Shown here: positions 43,510 to 46,830 of the stretch, in pieces
Numbering within the stretch: position 1 is the first letter of the stretch
Layout of the letters: every line of letters begins with the position of its first letter
Translations under genes and position numbers: made by a program
Notes under the pieces: model-generated
Databases searched by the model: none
Seen by the model: only the letters and a program-made list of their open reading frames with translations
What the model was told of the DNA's origin: nothing
Source: Mycobacterium sp. PO1
Lineage (GTDB): Bacteria; Actinomycetota; Actinomycetes; Mycobacteriales; Mycobacteriaceae
NCBI RefSeq assembly: GCF_017312405.1
Contig: NZ_BLTG01000054.1
Location: forward strand, 626 to 47,455
Direction: 5' to 3'
Length of the DNA: 46,830 nucleotides

Positions 43510-45164
43510 GGCCGTCCCCTGGTCCCGGTCCGCTTGGCGGGTGCCTTCTTGGCGGGCACCTTGCTGGCGCTCGCGTTGTCAGCCGTCTTCTTCGCCGCCG
43601 GCTTCTTCGCCGCCGTCTTCTTGGCCGGCGTTTTCTTCGCAGTCTTCCCGGCGGGTTTCTTCTCAGCGGAGCGCCGGTACACCTCCGGCACCGGCAACTC
43701 CTCGTGCGGCCAGTCCTTGAGCGTGTCGAGGTAGAGCTGACGTACCTCGGCGATGCGCTCGTTGAGGTTGTCGTGGGTCCAGTCATCCACCGGAATGGGC
43801 GGGTAGACAATCACATCGACGGTGCCAGGGTTGAATGTGCTGGAGTCGCGCGCGGCGATCACTTCGGCGTTGCGGATCACGATCGGCACGATCGGGATTC
43901 CCGCCGACATCGCGATGCGGAAGGGCCCCTTCTTGAACGGACCGACCTCGGTCGTGTCGAGACGGGTCCCCTCCGGCGCGATGAGGATGGACAACCCCTT
44001 GCGGGCGAGATCTTCGACTTTCCTGAGCCCCTCGACCGCCTTCTGGGGATCGTCGCGGTCGATGAAGGCCGCGTCGAGGATCTTGCCGATGGTGCCGACG
44101 ATCGGATCACCTTCGAGTTCTTTCTTGCCCACCGAGGTGAAGTTGTCGTTGACCAGGCTGCCTGCGATGAGCGGGTCGGCCTGATTGCGGTGGTTGAAGA
44201 TGAACACCGCAGGGCGTTTCGCGGTGAGGTTCTCCTTGCCCAGCACGTTCAGGTTGATCCCGATGGTGGTGAGCAGGGTGCGGCCGAAGACGGACGTGAA
44301 GAAGTTCACCCCGGTGCGCTTGTTGCGGGTCAGCAGGCCCACGCCCAGTGCCCCCGCGGCGACGGGCACCATGCTCGCGATGCCGGCGACGGTGCGCACC
44401 TGGGAGACCGGGCTGGCGCCGCTGCGGCTGCTGAACCGCAGCACCGGCCATCCCCGCTTCTCGGCGACCGCGGCCATCTTGCCGGCCGGGTTGGTGGGGC
44501 GCGGATTGCCGACCAGATACATCAGGGCCACGTCTTCGTCGCCGTCGGCGTAGAAGTAGCTCTTGGACAGGTCGATTCCGTTGTCCTTGGCGAATCGCTG
44601 TACCGCCCTGGCCTTTCCAGGCCCCCAGATGATGGGCTCGGCGACCTCGCCGGTGATCAGGCCGTTCTCGTCGGTCTCGAATTTGTTGCTGAGGACGTTG
44701 TTGATACCCAGGAACCGCGCGACGGGCTCGACCTGCACGGTCAGCGCCGAGGAACTGAGGACGACGGTGTGCCCGCGGGCCATGTGGGCCCGCACGATCT
44801 CGCGCATCTCCGGATAGATCCGGCTGACGATCTTCTGCACGAACAGGCGTTCGGCGAGCTCGTCGACGTCGGCGACGGAGTTGCCGCGCAACATCCGCGC
44901 ACCCTTGCCGATGAGATCCTCGAACTCCGACCGGCCCAGTTGGTGATTGAGCCCCGCCTGCACCATACCGATGAACTCTCCGACCGACATCTGCCGGCGC
45001 CGGAAGCGATCCTGGGTCATCACCACACCGGTGAACCCGGCCACGAGAGTGCCGTCTAGGTCGAAGAAGGCACCCACCTGCGGGCCCTGTGGAGATGCCT
45101 GGACCTCGGCGACGGATCCGGGCAGACGCATCTGCCGGTTGCCGGGTGTCAGCTCAGATGTCAC
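43506..45164 (-). CDS. plsC: Bifunctional HAD phosphatase / 1-acylglycerol-3-phosphate acyltransferase PlsC
   Basis: A 552-residue fusion. Residues about 30-250 form a SerB-like HAD domain (DLDGTL with Asp35/Asp37, YADGDEDV near 207). Residues about 300-490 form the PlsC acyltransferase with NHRNQAD (His325, Asp330) and PEGTR (397-401). The last 50 residues are a Lys/Ala/Pro-rich tail with repeated AKK units, unusual for a lipid enzyme. GTG 45164 overlaps the WS/DGAT stop (GTGA). The fusion could make lysophosphatidate into phosphatidate and possibly dephosphorylate a lipid product (Rv2483c-like). Confidence 0.93.
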   Translation of the reverse strand: MTSELTPGNRQMRLPGSVAEVQASPQGPQVGAFFDLDGTLVAGFTGVVMTQDRFRRRQMSVGEFIGMVQAGLNHQLGRSEFEDLIGKGARMLRGNSVADVDELAERLFVQKIVSRIYPEMREIVRAHMARGHTVVLSSSALTVQVEPVARFLGINNVLSNKFETDENGLITGEVAEPIIWGPGKARAVQRFAKDNGIDLSKSYFYADGDEDVALMYLVGNPRPTNPAGKMAAVAEKRGWPVLRFSSRSGASPVSQVRTVAGIASMVPVAAGALGVGLLTRNKRTGVNFFTSVFGRTLLTTIGINLNVLGKENLTAKRPAVFIFNHRNQADPLIAGSLVNDNFTSVGKKELEGDPIVGTIGKILDAAFIDRDDPQKAVEGLRKVEDLARKGLSILIAPEGTRLDTTEVGPFKKGPFRIAMSAGIPIVPIVIRNAEVIAARDSSTFNPGTVDVIVYPPIPVDDWTHDNLNERIAEVRQLYLDTLKDWPHEELPVPEVYRRSAEKKPAGKTAKKTPAKKTAAKKPAAKKTADNASASKVPAKKAPAKRTGTRGRP

Positions 45165-46636
45165 TGCTGGCCACTTCCGTTGTAGGAGAACACCTGCGTG
45201 TTCTCGGTGAAGGTCGCCGGCACCGCCTGGCCGGCGCCGCCGAGTGAAAGTACTTCGTCGAAACCGCCGAGCAGACACTGCGCGAACAGGTCCGGGTCGG
45301 CGATCGAGGCCCGGTCGTAGCGGGCGGTGATCGTGCAGTACCCCGACCGCGACACCAGCACCACCATCATCGCCACCCCGGGCAGCGGCCCCAGACCGTA
45401 CTGGCGCAGCACCTGCGCCCCGGCGATGAACGTGTCGCCGGCGTAGACCGGCACATTGCTGGCCTGGACGTCGGAGTTGACGATGGACCCGGCCATCGAT
45501 TCCAGGACACTGTCGGGCAGCAGACTGATCAGCGGCGCGACGGCACCCACCATGTCGAGCGCACGCTCGTCGCGCTTGCGCGTCATCTGCATCCGGATGT
45601 TCTTGATGCGGGCCTCGGGATCGGTCAGACCGATCGGGGCGGCGAGGTTGACACCGACGAAGCGGTTACCGCCGGCGGGGTCGGCTTCGGAGCGCAGGTT
45701 GACCGGTACCGCCATCGGCAGCGTGTCGATCGGCACTCCTTTGGCCAGGTGGTAGAGCCGCAGAGCGCCGCAGACGCCGGCGAGGTAGGCGTCGTTGATG
45801 GAGCCGCCCGCCGCCTTGGCGGCGCGGTGCAGGTCCCCGAACTCGATGTCGATGGCGTCGCTGCGCGAGGACAGACTGCGTCGTCGCAGCAGCGGTGACG
45901 GGTCGGCCACCGGGCCGATCACCCGCGCCCCGGACATGGCGTAGTCGATGACGCTGCCCAGTCGGCTGACCGGGTCGCGCACCACGTGACCGACGGCCTG
46001 CGCGGCGCCGAACACCGCGTCGCGCATCCCGCCGACGACGGTGCCCGGCAGACGGTTGAGGCCGCGACGCATCAGTTCGTTGGGCGACAGGTCGGTCGGG
46101 ATGGGCAGCGGCGGGGTGTCCTGCGGCGGCGGATCGCGCTCGAGGTCGTAGAGGTGGGCGAACATCTCGACGCCCCCGACCCCGTCGGTGACCGCGTGGC
46201 TGAGGTGGACCATCAGCGCGGCCTGACCGTTCTGCACGCCCTCGATCAGGGTGGCCGTCCACAGTGGTCGGGAGATGTCCAGCGGCGACTGAGCGGCGAC
46301 CTCGGCGAGGTCCATCACCTGGCGGAAGGTGCCCGGCTCGGGCACCCGCACCCGGCGCAGGTGGAAATCCAGGTTGAAGTCCGGGTCGACGACCCAGCGC
46401 GGCGCCGCGGTCGGCAGCGTCGGCGTCACCACCTTCTGGCGCAGCCGCAACACCTTGCGGGAGGCGTTTTCGAACCGGGTGCGGAACAGCTCCCAGTCCG
46501 GGGTGGTGTCGAGCAGTTCCACGGTCAGGATGCCCGAGCGGGTGCGCGGGTTGGCTTCGCCGCGGTGCAGGATCTGGTCGAGCGGGCTGAGTTCCTCCGG
46601 CAGTCCGGCCGCATCCAGTTCCGGCGCGTTGCTCAT
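45161..46636 (-). CDS. Wax ester synthase / diacylglycerol acyltransferase (WS/DGAT)
   Basis: A 491-residue acyl-CoA-dependent acyltransferase that makes triacylglycerols or wax esters. The active-site motif HHxxxDG appears as SHAVTDG (146-152): the catalytic second His147 is kept but the first His is Ser. The PLW block (SRPLWTATLIEG) and the late NVPVYAGDTFIAGAQVL are typical. ATG 46636 is used; GTG 46645 is possible. It opens an overlapping operon with plsC and plsB2, as Rv2484c does, joining the last and first acylation steps. Confidence 0.92.
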   Translation of the reverse strand: MSNAPELDAAGLPEELSPLDQILHRGEANPRTRSGILTVELLDTTPDWELFRTRFENASRKVLRLRQKVVTPTLPTAAPRWVVDPDFNLDFHLRRVRVPEPGTFRQVMDLAEVAAQSPLDISRPLWTATLIEGVQNGQAALMVHLSHAVTDGVGGVEMFAHLYDLERDPPPQDTPPLPIPTDLSPNELMRRGLNRLPGTVVGGMRDAVFGAAQAVGHVVRDPVSRLGSVIDYAMSGARVIGPVADPSPLLRRRSLSSRSDAIDIEFGDLHRAAKAAGGSINDAYLAGVCGALRLYHLAKGVPIDTLPMAVPVNLRSEADPAGGNRFVGVNLAAPIGLTDPEARIKNIRMQMTRKRDERALDMVGAVAPLISLLPDSVLESMAGSIVNSDVQASNVPVYAGDTFIAGAQVLRQYGLGPLPGVAMMVVLVSRSGYCTITARYDRASIADPDLFAQCLLGGFDEVLSLGGAGQAVPATFTENTQVFSYNGSGQQ

Positions 46637-46734
46637 GGCGACCACGCTAGTCGGCCGGTTCGGACCGCGAGGCGCGTTTTGTCCGTGTCAGCGTGGCGGA
46701 GCCGGCGGAACGACGGGATAGACTCTTCCGCGCT

Positions 46735-46807
46735 GCCCCCGTAGCTCAGCGGACAGAGCAACCGCCTTCTAAGCGGTCGGTCGCAGGTTCGATCCCTGCC
46801 GGGGGCG
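46735..46807 (+). tRNA. tRNA-Arg (TCT)
   Basis: Acceptor stem GCCCCCG pairs CGGGGGC, anticodon arm ACCGC/GCGGT has loop CTTCTAA giving anticodon TCT, and the T-arm is GCAGGTTCGATCCCTGC. Discriminator G is followed by CCG, so CCA is not encoded. Confidence 0.95.
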
Positions 46808-46830
46808 CCGTGTGATGTCGCAAGACATCG

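Overview
The window is high-GC actinobacterial DNA. Gene content and order match the clpX to plsC region of the mycobacterial chromosome (the Rv2457c to Rv2484c neighbourhood of M. tuberculosis), with extra genes inserted. Mycobacterial hallmarks include clpP1/clpP2 as an overlapping pair, trigger factor, a Rv2466c-type mycoredoxin, pepN, ctaJ, glbO, a 180-kDa-class NAD-glutamate dehydrogenase, ettA with an ssb paralogue, and a plsB2/plsC/WS-DGAT operon. The many small secreted and membrane genes suggest a rapidly growing environmental species (Mycolicibacterium-like), but the exact species cannot be read from the sequence.

Layout. 1-2.2 kb: end of an FdhF/YdeP-type molybdopterin oxidoreductase and its sulfurtransferase fdhD. 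2.2-7.6 kb: protein quality control (clpX, clpP2, clpP1, tig), with a secreted Gly/Pro-repeat peptide and an F420/FMN-type oxidoreductase between them. 7.6-7.9 kb: divergent tRNA-Pro(TGG) and tRNA-Gly(TCC). 8-11.1 kb: accessory stretch with a small exported protein and its clear intrinsic terminator, two coupled membrane proteins, a 594-bp gene-free region with repeats, and a large acidic exported repeat protein. 11.2-18.9 kb: ctaD behind a DosR-like palindrome, a FAD/Rieske fusion oxidoreductase, DUF4383 protein, acyl-ACP thioesterase, a 25-codon membrane microprotein, a DUF1542-like protein, nei2 and rpiB. 19-21.8 kb: a tightly overlapped operon of NCS1 permease, yeast-type cytosine deaminase and Fe(II) oxygenase. 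21.9-25.7 kb: mycoredoxin with a SigH-like promoter, pepN, and an HNH-like protein. 25.8-27.4 kb: an orphan type VII secretion (EspA/EspE-like) cluster with two paralogous partner proteins. 27.5-29.4 kb: DUF5130, ctaJ, HNH nuclease, glbO. 29.4-37.8 kb: minus-strand series ssb, ettA, gdh, thioesterase and a conserved protein. 37.9-41.1 kb: a protein with an allophanate hydrolase C-terminal domain but no visible amidase core, then a CopD-CtaG fusion. 41.2-46.6 kb: WS/DGAT, plsC, plsB2 (glycerolipid acylation). 46.7 kb: tRNA-Arg(TCT).

How genes work together: ClpX feeds substrates to the ClpP1P2 protease; CtaD, CtaJ and CtaG/CopD all concern the aa3 oxidase; PlsB2, PlsC and WS/DGAT are successive acylation steps toward phosphatidate and triacylglycerol or wax ester. 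The least described candidate systems are the permease/deaminase/oxygenase operon, the EspE-like cluster with its paired lipid-anchored and membrane-anchored paralogues, the ettA leader with a short overlapping ORF and hairpin, and the 25-residue membrane microprotein.
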